Below, one piece after another: positions 1 to 11,807 of a stretch of DNA of 64,000 nucleotides (positions are counted from its first letter, which is position 1; the number at the start of each line of letters is the position of its first letter). This stretch comes from Ophioceras dolichostomum (Eukaryota; Ascomycota; Sordariomycetes; Magnaporthales; Ophioceraceae): assembly GCA_003049485.1 (NCBI GenBank), contig PYST01000047.1, forward strand, positions 106,205 through 170,204, in the 5' to 3' direction. The position numbers and the translations under genes are program-made. The notes beneath the pieces were generated by a model. That model worked only from the letters and a program-made list of their open reading frames with translations. It ran no database searches and had not been told where the DNA came from.

Positions 1-241
1 AGGGTAGCGATGTTGAACAGAAAATAATAGAAGGCGAAATAAAATAATGGGATATGCCGACACCCCAGTCCGGATTCTTTGACAAGCGCAGCTGCGATTT
101 TGACCATCGAAGCTATCTAATTGCTCCTTTCTGCCTTTCCCCCACCCCTCCATCCGGTCAGGAGGCGCCATCTTGTCGTCGAATATTATGAGCACCAGCA
201 TTAGGAAGAGTCCGAGGGGCTCGCGGTCTTCTCCCCCTCCC

Positions 242-2785
242 CTAGCGCGAAAGCACCGCCTTGACCGTTCCCTTGACAATAGGCCTGCCCTCGAACGCGA
301 TGTCGTGAATCTTGCCACCAGCACCCTCGTTGCTCTCCGTGATCCACCGCTCCAGCAGGTCGTTGCTCTCCTTGGGCTTCACGGACAGGTCCCGCGTGCC
401 GACCGTCACGTGGGGCACCTTGTTGAAGCATTCCCAGCCTCCGTCGAGCTCCACTTTGCCTTGCTCGTCCACGGGGCGGTCTTTCGCTGCTCTACCAAGC
501 AGCCGCACGACGATGGCCATGATGCGGTCGTCGAACACGACGCGCTCGAGCTGCACGTCGCACTCGCCGAGGTCCGGGGGAGCGGCGGCCCACGCCTTGG
601 ATGGGGGCAGGGTGCTGCTGCTGGCCGCAGCTGCCTCGGTGTCGGCGAGCAGGCGCACGTACCGACCCCACAGCTCCGGGCGGGCATCAGCGCTGGCTTT
701 GTGCATGAGCGTGACGTGGAAGGCGGGCTGCACGCGGCGCGTCTGCTGGAGCATCTTGTACATGCGCGACTGCTCAGGCGAGGTGGCCTTGAAGGCGGCG
801 TCGAGCGTGTCGAGGACCGCTTTGGTGGGGATGCTGATCGACATGTACTCCATACCCTTCTTCTTCCTCGAAGGCGGCGGGGGCGGCGGTTGAGAGCTGG
901 AGCCTGCCCCCGCGCCCGCACGCCGGCCGCCCCGGTCCGGGATGGTGTGACGCATCTCGGGCTGGTAGTCGCCCAGCGCGGCCTCGATGGCCATGTCGAG
1001 ATCCTCGGGGCCGGGGACGACGGGCACCAGGTTCGGGTATAGGTTGTGCAGCTCGGTGACGACGGTCTCGAGGTTCGCGCGGCTGTCCTGCGTGGGGTCC
1101 AGCTCGATCACGGCGTCGAAGCCGTCGTCCGGCGCGGCCTGCTCGTCGCACGGCTCGAAACGCTGGATGAAGCCCTCCATGATGCCCACGGCCTTGTCCT
1201 TGTCCGACGCGGCCTGGATGGTCTGGTGGTTGTTGCCGCGTGCGATGACGCGGTCCTGAGTCACACGGCGGACCGAGTCGACGTCGTCGTGCACGAAGTA
1301 GAGGGCCACCAGCCGCGCGGTCGCGTGCTGCAGCTTCACGTCAGTCAGGATCTGCTTACGCTCGTGGCGCTGCGCGTTGTTGCGGTCGGCGAAGACTACG
1401 CGGTTCTCCTTGAGCTCGTCGAGCACCCACTTCGTGAACCGCGGCGGGCGGCCCTTGCCGCTGATGTTGTCGTTCTGCACGTGGCCCCAGTCCGAGAAGA
1501 GATGGGTCAGCGCCACGGCGAGGGTGGTCTTGCCGCAGCCGATGGTCGAGATGGGCACGAGGATGACGTCGCGAGTCACCTCGGCGTTGACGCCTTTGCC
1601 GAACAACTCGTCAATGTTGGCGGCGTCAGAGCCTTTCAGATTCTTGAACTCCAGGAACTCGTTGCGAAGTGCGATGATGCCGTGGTTCTTGTTGTACTCC
1701 TTCGCGAGCTTTGGGTCGCTCGCCAGCCGCTTCCGTGCGAATAGAATGTACTCCTCGGTAATTTTCTTGTGCTTCTTGAACTTGGGCGACTTGCCGCTGA
1801 TTAGCGCCTTGGTGCACTCGCGCCACTGCCGGTACATCAGGTAAGGCTCCTCGAACTTGTACTTGAAGAACCAGTCCTGGTATGGATCGGTGCCAGGCCG
1901 GGGAGACATCTTGCACCGGATGACGAAACCTTCAACGTCGCGGCCGCCGTGAGCCCCAGTCTCGGCACACTCCTCGAGGAACGTCCTGACCTTTCCGATG
2001 GTGTTCATAACCATCAACCCGGTCTTAACGAAGCCCCACTCGTCTGCGAACGACTGGACGAAATGGCTAGGGTATGTCATGAACTGAGGCAGGTTGAGGT
2101 TGACTCCATGGAGATAAAGCCCGGCGACATCCGGACCGTAGGCCAGGATGTGCTCCTCGAAGCTGTCATCGCATAGCTCGGCCACGGCGGTCACGTTTCG
2201 ACGCCTCAGCTCCCGCGCGAGGTCCTGCTTGGTCTTGCCGATCTTGGCCAGCTGCTGCTCGAGAAGCCTCTCGCCGGCCATGGCATGGCTGAGGTCAACA
2301 TCGCTGCGGGCGCCGGTGGAGTGCTTAGAGCAGACAAGCAGGGTCTCGTCCGCGAGGCCGGAGATGAAGATGATGCAGCCGTTCTCCTTCAGGGTGAGCT
2401 CATAGGGGCCCTGAGTGTTGGTCTGGATGCGCGCCCACTCGGTTTCCCGCACCTCGCCGACGTTGAAGAACTTGTCGTAGCCCCGGATGGCGATCTCATG
2501 GTCGTTGCGCCGCGAGCGAGTGGTGAACAGGCCTCGGGCGTATGTCGGCAGATCCCTTCGCTTGTAGTCCCAATCCTGAAGGCGCCAGGAATCGACAGCG
2601 AGGCCGTCTGGGGATCCGGCGACCTGAAAGCGGGTCTTCTTGATCTTGATGGTGCCCTTCCCGTGCCTCTTGGTGCTCTCCTCTAGAGTTCGGACGAGCG
2701 CCGAGATCTCCTGCACGTCCTGGCCTGCATAAGGGGGCTGCCCGACAGACTCCCCAAGCTGGGCAACACTGCTGGAATCCGCCAT
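242..2785 (-). CDS. trl1: Fungal tRNA ligase (Trl1/Rlg1 type), 847 aa
   Basis: Three-domain enzyme that seals tRNA exons after intron removal and, by family knowledge, joins HAC1/hacA mRNA in the unfolded protein response. Seen in order: an adenylyltransferase domain with the nucleotidyl-lysine motif KENG (Lys133); a polynucleotide kinase domain with a P-loop (STIGCGKTT, residues 413-421); and a cyclic phosphodiesterase domain with two HxT motifs (His690-Thr692 and His792-Thr794). A Gly/Pro-rich linker (about 622-640) joins the last two. I chose the ATG at 2785 (MADSSS...) because it gives a length close to the yeast enzyme (827 aa). The frame stays open to an upstream ATG at 3187, which would add 134 residues (see findings). 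No intron is needed. The stop is TAG. It is transcribed divergently from the RING-PHD gene at 6036. Family assignment is secure; the start is less so. Confidence 0.95.
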   Translation of the reverse strand: MADSSSVAQLGESVGQPPYAGQDVQEISALVRTLEESTKRHGKGTIKIKKTRFQVAGSPDGLAVDSWRLQDWDYKRRDLPTYARGLFTTRSRRNDHEIAIRGYDKFFNVGEVRETEWARIQTNTQGPYELTLKENGCIIFISGLADETLLVCSKHSTGARSDVDLSHAMAGERLLEQQLAKIGKTKQDLARELRRRNVTAVAELCDDSFEEHILAYGPDVAGLYLHGVNLNLPQFMTYPSHFVQSFADEWGFVKTGLMVMNTIGKVRTFLEECAETGAHGGRDVEGFVIRCKMSPRPGTDPYQDWFFKYKFEEPYLMYRQWRECTKALISGKSPKFKKHKKITEEYILFARKRLASDPKLAKEYNKNHGIIALRNEFLEFKNLKGSDAANIDELFGKGVNAEVTRDVILVPISTIGCGKTTLAVALTHLFSDWGHVQNDNISGKGRPPRFTKWVLDELKENRVVFADRNNAQRHERKQILTDVKLQHATARLVALYFVHDDVDSVRRVTQDRVIARGNNHQTIQAASDKDKAVGIMEGFIQRFEPCDEQAAPDDGFDAVIELDPTQDSRANLETVVTELHNLYPNLVPVVPGPEDLDMAIEAALGDYQPEMRHTIPDRGGRRAGAGAGSSSQPPPPPPSRKKKGMEYMSISIPTKAVLDTLDAAFKATSPEQSRMYKMLQQTRRVQPAFHVTLMHKASADARPELWGRYVRLLADTEAAAASSSTLPPSKAWAAAPPDLGECDVQLERVVFDDRIMAIVVRLLGRAAKDRPVDEQGKVELDGGWECFNKVPHVTVGTRDLSVKPKESNDLLERWITESNEGAGGKIHDIAFEGRPIVKGTVKAVLSR

Positions 2786-5700
2786 CGTGGGCGTAGTGTT
2801 CGCTAATTTCAACCTTGGGGACTGAGCAAAGAATTGACGGGTCTGTTGACGGGTCTGTTGACGGGTCTGTCGACGGGTCTGTCGACGGGTCTGTCGAAAA
2901 TGAATCGTGCCTTGATAGGCGGGGTAGCTTTGTTGTTGTTGTTGGTAGTGGTGCCTCAGTCGAATCCCGCCTGTCCCTGGCCTCAGCCCTATGCTGCGAG
3001 GTGGGGGCTGCAGAGAGCTCAGGTTTTGGTGCCGTTGCTGTGTTTGGTGGCTGCACAACCAAAACTTGTGGGAATTGCGGGAGAGACTGACTGCTTTGAG
3101 AGGAGTGAAGTGAGATGAAGTTGAAGATGAGAATGCCCCCAAGTTCGTGCACCTCGACTCAACTTTAAAGAAGGCACTGGCCGACATCAAAAGCAAGGCG
3201 GAAGGAGGCCCGCAGTGCCTAGTTCTGCAGTTGAATTGCTTTGGGAAGCTGCACGATGCCGCGCCTCATCACGGATGCAAGCCCAAGGTGACTCAAACGG
3301 TGAGGGTACTTAGGTTGTACAGGCACCGCTAACGGCCATCCCTCGGTCAAAGCAAAATTTAGCAAAAAAGGACTGGGCAATATTGATTGGTTCGTATTCT
3401 CTTGAATGTCAAGAAACAAGGCTACCTGTACTTGTTCAAGCCTCAATTTTCTTCAATTCGGTTGTCATCGTTGTTCCTGTGAGGTCGGCACTTCCATGCT
3501 TCTAGCAGTTGTCGATGAGCCCCTCTGTGCGTTTATCCGTCAAGAAATGGCACCTATTTGACGCATAATCTTTGAAACTTGCAGCCTAAAATACTGACAC
3601 CTGGTGGAGGTCCGTCATTATGATTCTCATGAACCTTGCACTGAAAGAGCACAATTCACGATCCAAAAATCTCAGGCTGCCAACGGAACTGTCAGGCTTC
3701 TTATCAACCAGGCTCCTTGGTTATTTCTGGCCCGTAAGTTGGGCTGAGTTCCCGTGATCTCGCCGTTTGGGTGTGACACGAAGCGATTACACCAGCCTGC
3801 GCCTGTCTGCCCAGCTTGGAATTCCTCACGAATCACGAAGTGGGCTTCCAGCATGTCGGTGGGCCAGAGGAACCTTTCACTGTCTCTTCCTCACTTCAAT
3901 GCACGCAGATGTGCCCCCTTTGCAGATTTTTTTTGGCCCCCTGGGTATGCGTGAATCTGCCTTGAATGGACTCGTCCTGGGTTCTAGGAAGCTCCAAGAA
4001 CGTATTTCAAGGTCAGGCGTGCAGCTCAGGTACCAGTTGAGGAGGTCACGGTCAACTAACAGGATCCCACGTGTATGATTATCCGTCAAGGTGTGGCGAA
4101 CCTGCTAAGTGCCAAAGCTCAACACGCCTCATCCTACCTTCTGCTCCCTCTATTTTCCCGGCCGGGAGGCTCCGTTGACTTACCAGGCAGGCATGCACTC
4201 GCAATGATAATTGCAAAACAAAGGACACCGGTACAGGAACGGAACAACCGGGATGAGTAAATGGGGCATGTCTCCTGACAGCCGGGGTGAGTCGAATGAC
4301 GCATGCCAATCCCCCGCGTGCCTTTTTACCGCCTCGATGGCTCTGCCACGGCGCCTCTTCTAGCTGCGGCAGGCATTGGTGTACATAGAGGGCCTGGTGA
4401 GAAACGTCGAGTCTCTGGCTTTGTTTGTCTCTAGCTGGGCCTGCTAAGTTGTGGATTTTGTCGTGCAGGACACAACCAAAGAAGGAGAGATTGTGACTAC
4501 CTGCACCTCCGTTACTCAAGCAGTAACCAAGAGTTGGGGCAGGCTCTGTTCGGTTCGTGGGAACGGGTCGTGGAATGTGATGTGTGCGGTCCAGCGGGCC
4601 GGCAAGGGAGCCAAACTGAGACTATTCTATCCGTGATGGAAGGGAGCCAAACAATCTGGCAAAGCCATCCAGGTTTTAAGCGCAGGGTTCCTGAGGGGAA
4701 GCTAAAGGGCAGAAATGCTTTGGAACCAAACACTACCGTCCATCGTAGGTCTTCATCATACCCAGGTACAGATAGCTGGATATGGTAAGAATATAAGATA
4801 CAGTCGATCCGGTGGTAAGCAGCACATGAGCACTCAGTAGCAAGCAACCGAAGCAAGTTCGCACAGGCGACGGTGTTGGCGGCCACTTCAACAGGCCTCC
4901 GTTCAAGTTCACAATCTTGGAAGAGGTGGTGGTGGGTGATGTGAGGCGTTGTTCCCGGGCTGGGGTTTCAGTGTCGCTTCTTGGTGTCGTCTACTTCTCC
5001 AAGGTACGGATGGCGGATTAACTGGATTATCTGGTCCACGCTGAGACGAGAGGGAGACTTGCCCGTAATGTTGATAACTCCTGTCGTCGTGCATCGGCAG
5101 GGCTTCCGTAATCCGAACGAACCAAAGGGAACGGAAGTACCACAAGACGGAACAGACAGATTGACATCCATGACTGACAACGTCGCCAACACAGCCACCA
5201 GGGAAGACAGAGAGGAAAATGGAGGGAAGATGGCGACGTGCCCCACGCAGGTACGAGTCCGCACACGCACTGTTGCGTGAAAGGGAGTGAAAGGCGAATT
5301 ATGAATGCCAAATGCCAGTGCTTTCTCTCTCCTCTCGCCCCTGGCCTCATCATACCTGCCTCCATACTCTGTCTGCCTTCTTGCTGCCCCTTCCCGCCAT
5401 GATGCACTCCAAGTCAGCTGCCAGGTTGTGACAGCCGCCCCCCTCATCCTCCTCGAAAGTCTCCAGATTCGGCGTGAACTCCAGATTGCAAGTGTGACTG
5501 GCCAAACGGTGTGTCAGCCATTGAGAGAGGACGTTCCTTTTGGGGTGCGTGAGGTGGCACCCCAACCCAAAGTCACCTAAAGTTCTTCCTGCTTGCGCCA
5601 GTCTTGGAGGTGTGGTGGAGCCCCTGGGCAGAGCAGACCTCCCTCCGATTGGCAGCGCTTCGTCCTCATATTTTTCTCCCTTGCCTGCGCTAACCTCGCC

Positions 5701-6035
5701 TCTCTTTCTTCCCCTCGACCCCATCCATTCTTCCCTCACAGTTCCTTTCTCCTCTGCCCGCTCCCAAAGTGTCGGTAGAAGATTGGCCACCACCACCTAA
5801 CCACCACTCCCCGCCAATTCCACCCGCTGCAACGCGCCACTGCACCCAAAATTTCAGCACCACCACCGCCTATTCCCAACGCCCACCCAGTGTTCGCACC
5901 ACAGAAACAGCACCAGAAGAAAAAAAAACACCAGCAACATCAACCATCATACCGAGCCGAATAGGACTCTATTTATGTGTTCTTCAGCTTTTACCCATCC
6001 TCAACTTCTTTCTTCAATCAAATTTGCATTCTATC
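2786..6035. other. Intergenic region between trl1 and the RING-PHD gene
   Basis: The 3.25 kb lies between two divergent genes. The part up to 3187 is open in the trl1 frame and contains about five copies of a 12-bp repeat (2836-2895). Short open frames elsewhere are not protein-like. The last 250 bp before 6036 is C/A- and pyrimidine-rich, as expected of a fungal promoter and leader. No RNA gene or transposon is recognised. Confidence 0.6.
2836..2895. repeat. Minisatellite, 12-bp unit, about 5 copies
   Basis: The unit GACGGGTCTGTT, with a T/C variant at the next-to-last position, is repeated head to tail. On the minus strand, in the frame of trl1, it encodes an Arg/Gln/Thr-rich repeat (RQTR type) just upstream of the chosen start codon. 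Confidence 0.9.
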
Positions 6036-8300
6036 ATGGTTGATCAGTGCATCGTATGTCTAGAAAATCTAGACGCCGCTGGGGCTCCTGCCATTTCCTC
6101 TCCCAAAGCGTTAGAAGTTCCGACGCCTGAAGGACTGGATAGTGGAGGCGGCCTGCTGGCGGTGGGCATCGAGGACGCCTCAACCACCAGCGGCACTATC
6201 AGCGCCGACGAGTCCACCCCTGGAAATCTCGACAACCACGACCATATTGCAGTCATAAATGTTTGCGGGCATATGCTGCACAATTCATGTCTTCAAGAAT
6301 GGGCTGGCAAAGCAAACAGCTGCCCCATCTGTCGGCAATCGTTCCACTTGGTGAACGTCTACGATAAAGTCGGAGGTATGTGGCCCCTATGTTCTCGTCC
6401 CCTTCAGCACTCTCCTGTCACTACCCGCCTCTCGGCACTCCTCCTAGCAGCCAACCTACAAGAGCACTCGGGAGCTGCAAAATAGGAAAGAAAATGGAAA
6501 CAAGATAACAAAGCACCGGAATGCTAACTTACGTGTCTTACAGGAAATCTCCTCTCGAGCTACAAAGTCGAAGACAAGAAACAAGTCGCCGAATTCGATC
6601 CACAAGCATGGATGGACGAGAATCCAGAAGAGGAGGAGGAGGAGGCGGTCCCATGTCCCATCTGTGGTTCAGCGGGAGATGAGGCCGTTCTTCTCATCTG
6701 TGACGGATGCGAGGCATGCTACCACACATACTGCATCGGCCTGGACGAGGTTCCAGACGATGCATGGTTCTGCATGGAGTGTGCACCGCTGTTTGGCCAA
6801 GTTCAGGAACCTCGGCCTCGTCGACAAGCTCCGTCCATATCCCACAACCACAGCAGTAGCAGCAGCAGCAGCAGCACCGGTCCCAGTCGGCGGCGGAACG
6901 GGTTCTTCCCACGCACTCGGGCCACTATGCGCCGTGCACGGCGGCAGGCGCGGTCCGACGAATGGGAGGGCGCCTGGGGTGAGATTACCGGTCGTATCTT
7001 TGACGCCATCGACCTCGACCTCGACTCCCACGACGGCGACGACGCCCTGGAGGAGTACCGCCGGTCACGGCAGCTTCGAGAGCGGGAGCAGCGCGAATAC
7101 CAGCGCTGGCAGCAACGTCTGAGTATTGCAAGACGCCTTGGTGCGCAGGATGCCTTCGCCCCCAGTCTCTTCCACCACCAGCACGTCCCTGCCATCCCAG
7201 CACCTGTGGAGCCCGCTCAAACGGCAGAGAGCCGTGAAGAGCGCCGTGCATGGGGTGCCCTGGACAAGGCCCGCGAAGCCAACGGCGAAGGCCCCAGTAA
7301 CCGCAAACGCAAGTCCAGGTCGGTGACTGGCTCCCCCGCAGAGCCACCACCAGAGCCGGAGAGGAAGCTGAAGCGCCCCCGCACCCGTAGGATCGGGGCG
7401 CCAGGCGAGGCCTCTTCCTCGAAGTCGCCGTCTCGGGCTCATGCGCGCGCGGAAACCTCCACCAACGGTGCGGGCTCCTCAAACGCCAGATCACCTCGGC
7501 CGATCGAGGAGGCGCCTTCCTTCCTATCATCTCTGCTGAAGGAGGTGGAGAACAGCAACCCTTCCGACGACGAGGCCGTCCGATGCCTGTTTGGCGAGCC
7601 TCGCATCGCCGCGGATGCATCCTCGCCCGGCTCGTCGCCGTCAGCATCAGCATACAACAGTCCACGTGCGCTATCTCTCACGCCACCGCCGCAGCAGCAG
7701 CCGAGGTCGACCAGACCGACCTCACCCACCATGTCCCTGAGCTCGCACATCGAGCCGATATACCCACGGGCGAATTACAACCCGAACCGATCCGCGGCCT
7801 CCCCCGTAACCGCAACTGCTGCCGCAGCCGCAGCCACGGCTGGAGCCGGCGACACGAGCGACTCAGAGTCCCGCTCGCCGACCGTCAACACCAACAACAC
7901 CATCAACGCCATCAACACCATCAACACCATCAACACCATCAACACCAACAACCACAACAACAACAACCAAGTCGTATTAGAAGTGCGGCAGCCCCGACCG
8001 CGCCGCTCGCAAGCCGTGAAGCTCCCACGGTCGCCTGAAACATCGCCCACGAGGGCAGCCCTCCCGCTCGAGATGAAGGAGAGCATCAGCAGCATCGTGC
8101 GCACCGCGCTGAAACCCCACTGGAAGTCCAGCAAGATGACGGCCGACCAGTATGCCAGCATCAACCGCGACGTGTCCCGGAAGCTTTACGACGAGGTCAC
8201 CGATCCTGCCTCGGTCGTCGTCGACGAGGAGTCCCGACGGCTCTGGGAGAAGAAGGCGACCCAGGAGGTGGCTCGCGCCATCGCCGGGTTGCATGCTTGA
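6036..8300 (+). CDS. RING and PHD finger protein, Asr1/PHRF1-like, 698 aa
   Basis: Predicted E3 ubiquitin ligase acting with RNA polymerase II. Exons 6036-6375 and 6544-8300; the intron has a GTATGT donor and a TTACAG acceptor. A RING finger (C5, C8, C77, H79, H82, C85, C96, C99) is followed by an acidic linker and a PHD finger (C151 to C193). Then comes a long low-complexity Ser/Pro/Arg-rich middle with an Asn/Thr repeat. The C-terminal segment (about the last 70 residues, around LKPHWKSSKMTADQYASI) resembles the SRI-like CTD-binding region of yeast Asr1 and animal PHRF1. Domain order matches yeast Asr1, which ubiquitylates RNAPII, but the protein is much longer. The loop between the first two RING cysteine pairs is unusually long. 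The match to Asr1 is recalled from family architecture, not from an alignment. Confidence 0.85.
7884..7970 (+). repeat. 9-bp repeat coding Asn-Thr-Ile tract
   Basis: Tandem ATCAACACC-type units inside the RING-PHD coding sequence give an Asn/Thr/Ile-rich stretch in its disordered middle. Length variation between strains is likely. Confidence 0.85.
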
Positions 8301-10157
8301 TCCTGCTCTTTGCTCTCTGTCTCTCTGTCCCTCGCTCGCTCCAGACCTTCCTCCTCCTCATCTCCTCATGACTTCCAGATGCAGCATATTCTTCTGCACA
8401 TGTGTATATGACCAAACCAAAGCGGGCGGGCATTTTCGGGTGGCCCCCAAACGAACAATATCGGCGTTTCTCTTTGTCAGAGGGGATATTTCATCTCTCT
8501 CGGGGTGCGTTGCGGCGTCGGGTCGCGCGCAGCAGACACAATTGCGTTAGATACCCGGCGAGGATATGCCTGGATAGGCATCATGGCCTCTTGCTCTTCT
8601 TTGTCTTCCTCTTTTTTCCCCCCGGCACCAGTGCGTCTTGTGTATGGCGACAGCGGGAAACATATCTCTCAATTATCGGGCATGTGTTCTCTTAATTCTT
8701 TCATCTTTAGATCGGGTATCGGGAGCAATAGCAAGGAATGGACGGAGAACGTCGGGGAGGCAGGGTTCGATAGCATATCGCTGGGGACGTATGGTAAGGG
8801 AACATGATTTTGGAGGACGGGGTGCGCTGACGGCGGCATGGACGCTTTCTTTTCTTTTGCTCTTTTTGCTTGTGGATAGTATTCTCGATACTCCCGTATT
8901 CGGTGCTAAATGGAGATCGCCCGCTGTTTTTTCTGCTTCTGCTTCTAAATCGATCGCTTCGCTCTTCGCGCTAGCCTGCCTGCATGTCTGTCTGTCTGTA
9001 CATTTTGAGATAATTTAGCTCACCGACAGCAGATAATTGGAAGAGATACCAACTCAGAGATTTCGGCGATCGACTTCTGTGATCATTTGTCTCCCCAAGT
9101 TGCTTCTTCTGAAAATCATCTGCTGCTTCGTTCGCGGACACGAAATCGGATCGAACACGAAAAACTTTCGCTTGGTGGTCAGATCGATCGATCGTGCGAA
9201 CGAATAGAGCGGCTGCGCGGAGACGCGAGAGAGAGAGAGAAACCCGGAGGCAAAAAAGTATCAAAAACCACGTCCCATGGAATTGCCGAACCAAAAGAAG
9301 AAACCCCCGAAGCGACGGCAAGGCAGGCAAAGGCGGGCAACGCTTGACTGGACGGAGGGGCGAATAAGCTGGCTGACCGACATTTCCAACGCCCAAACCC
9401 CACCGCCACTCTCACTCAAACGTCCCCAGATCAAACTTTTTCATGTCTGTGAGCAGAATCTATCTAACAGCATAACCCGGTGGAAGAAGAGGCTCTTTCG
9501 GAAAAGAGGCGCAGGAGCCGCTAGCGAAATCAGACTGCTCTGGTGATTCACTCTCGGCACTCGTAAATGATCAGGACGTTCTCGGGGAAACAGGTCTTGA
9601 TGATAAGGATTGTGTGCCTTGTGGATTGAAGAAGAGAAAGAGAAGAGAAGAGGGAAAAAAGTGAGGCGGAAAATGGGAGGTGGGAAAAGAACGGTGGGCG
9701 CACGGTCCATTTCAAGGTCACGTGCTGGGCTATCGATCCAGTCCACAGATGAACTACGGATACATCTTCGTCACGGCAGCGATGTGCAGCAATGAGTCTG
9801 TATTTCGAGCTGGGCGGTTTCTGGGCTCTGCAGACGCAGCGATATTAGCAAGTATTGCCAGAGATTTGGAAAATTTTGTCTTATCAACGAAGAATTCCCT
9901 CCCAAACAGCTCTCCAGCTTCGAACGGTCTCTCACGGCTCAAGCAAAGAAGCCTAGTGGGGCCCTTTACCCCTCGGCCTCAAATTCAATTGGCCAGACGC
10001 GGCCACCCAGATTTTCCGAAAAGATACGTACCTCCAGCTCGCTTCGAAAAAGTTCCAAAGCTCTATCACGACACCGAGAGCTTCAGCGCCCACGAAACGT
10101 GCTCGCCAATTGTGACTAGACTAAAGGGAACTACAAGGTTCCGTGTCTCCCAGAGCT
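8301..10157. other. Intergenic, no gene seen
   Basis: The 1.86 kb between two co-directional genes holds T-rich 3' flank, a GA run near 9230-9240, and short open frames with no recognisable protein. The segment just before 10158 should be the mL46 promoter. Confidence 0.6.
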
Positions 10158-11438
10158 ATGTCGGCCTCAAGTAGAGGGTGGCACACCCTATCGGCGCTCT
10201 CAAAAAGTAAACAATCCCCAATTCCCCCTTTCAGCATGGTGCTGTTCTTCAGGAGCAGTCTTGGACTAACACGCGATCATTGTCTCCCTTCCTAGGAAAC
10301 TCTCGGGTCTGTTCTCAATGTGCGGAAGGGAGGAGGTTAATACACCCCAAAATACATCCCACATGGAGCCGCGCATACTCCTCCGGAGCCGCCGCCGCTG
10401 AGGCCGCCACTCCTTCTCAACCCCCACCGCAAGATCCCCCGACAGAGAGAAGGTTCACCCACGCCAGACACGCCCAGGCGACCTACCGGATCCGATCCGG
10501 CCTGATCCTGACCCGCGCCCCTCTCCTCACCCGCGAGCCGTCGCCCTTCGAGGCCGCCTTCTTCCTCTACCAGAAGCGGCTCAACGAGCGGCTCGTCTCC
10601 CCCTTCAACAAGGACATGTACTTCAAGACCGACACCCCCCCGGCGCTGGACTGGGCGCTGAAGCTGAGGGAGCGCAAGGGCACCGTCGCGAAGGAGATCG
10701 GCTCCTACAAGTCGCGCGGCGTCTGGGGCTGGAACGACGAGCTGCCCGTCGGCAGCGGCCTGTCCGACCCGGACAGGCTGCGCGCGACGCTGCTTGCGGA
10801 CTCCGAGATGCGGTTCAGCGAGGACGGCGAGATCATCGCGGAGCAGGACCGCGTGCCCGTCGAGGCGCCCATGCCGCGCCGGACGGAGGCGGACGAGAAG
10901 GGCGACGTCCGCCGCCTTGACCGCGCGATGGACAGGACTCTGTACCTCGTCGTGAAGGGCAGGGACGGCCTGTGGCGGTTCCCTACGGCTGATGTGCCTA
11001 CTGGTGAGAACCTGCATGAGGTAAGGCTTTTCCTTCCTTAGTGTCCACTACTGCAATGGCTCCTCTCTACCCTATGTTACTTCCATCCCCCCATCTTCTT
11101 TACACCAATTAACTAACCTCCCCGACCACTAAAAAAAGACTGCCACGCGAGTCCTCGAAGAAACCGCTGGCGTCAACATGAACACCTGGATCGTAGGCCG
11201 CGTGCCCGTGGCCCACCACGTCGAGCACCCCGTGTTCGCCGAGAACGACCCGGCCGTCCTGAAGAGCAAGGGCGTCAAGACCTTCTTCATCAAGGGCAGG
11301 ATCATGGCCGGCCAGGCGGACATCACGGACAACCCGGTCGGGGTCACCGAGTTCAAGTGGCTGACGCGGGAAGAGCTGAAGGAAGTTTTGCTGGCGGACT
11401 ACTACAGGAGCGTGAAAGTTATGATGGCGGACCGGTGA
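10158..11438 (+). CDS. Mitochondrial large-subunit ribosomal protein mL46 (yeast Mrpl17), 357 aa
   Basis: Structural protein of the mitochondrial 54S ribosomal subunit, with a degenerate Nudix fold. I infer three exons: 10158-10206, 10296-11020 and 11139-11438. The short first exon (16 codons) restores a start and an N-terminus rich in Arg/Ser and free of acidic residues (MSASSRGWHTLSALSKR), as expected for a mitochondrial presequence. Intron 1 has a GTAAAC donor, a GGACTAAC branch site and a CTAG acceptor; intron 2 has GTAAGG, an AACTAACC branch and AAG. The Nudix-like helix (HETATRVLEETAG) spans the second junction near residue 258. A later ATG at 10307 or none would be the alternatives without exon 1. 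It converges on the CAF1 nuclease gene, 369 bp away. Confidence 0.88.
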
Positions 11439-11807
11439 ATATAGTGTGAGGAGAGTGGTGTTATTGACGAAAAAAGGCGAATGCTCTGTAGATATAAAAC
11501 CCATTTGTCAACCTCTTCATGTATCATCTCTCTTTGTTTTATTTCTTCTTATCCACAAATGTACATTGGCATGTATCAACATCCAGTTTTAAAAATCTCT
11601 CGGCAAACGGCTTCCACATGTCTCTCGATGCCGCCCAAATCGCCAAATCTAGTTTGACAATGCACGCTGTGTATGGTACATAATACAAGGCAAGGAAGCT
11701 ATTCCGTAGAGACGGCTAGTTGTGTTGGTACATGTTCGCTGCATTCCGGAGTACGAAGTAACTCCTCCGATCCCATCGACGCTTTTCTGAGTACCTACCT
11801 AGATACT
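11439..11807. other. Convergent 3' intergenic region
   Basis: Shared 3' flank of mL46 and the CAF1 nuclease. It is AT-rich near 11490-11560, plausibly holding the polyadenylation signals of both. No gene is seen. Confidence 0.6.

Noticed and set aside
173..1042. 289-aa plus-strand frame opposite the tRNA ligase gene
   Set aside because: Antisense shadow of a secure coding region.
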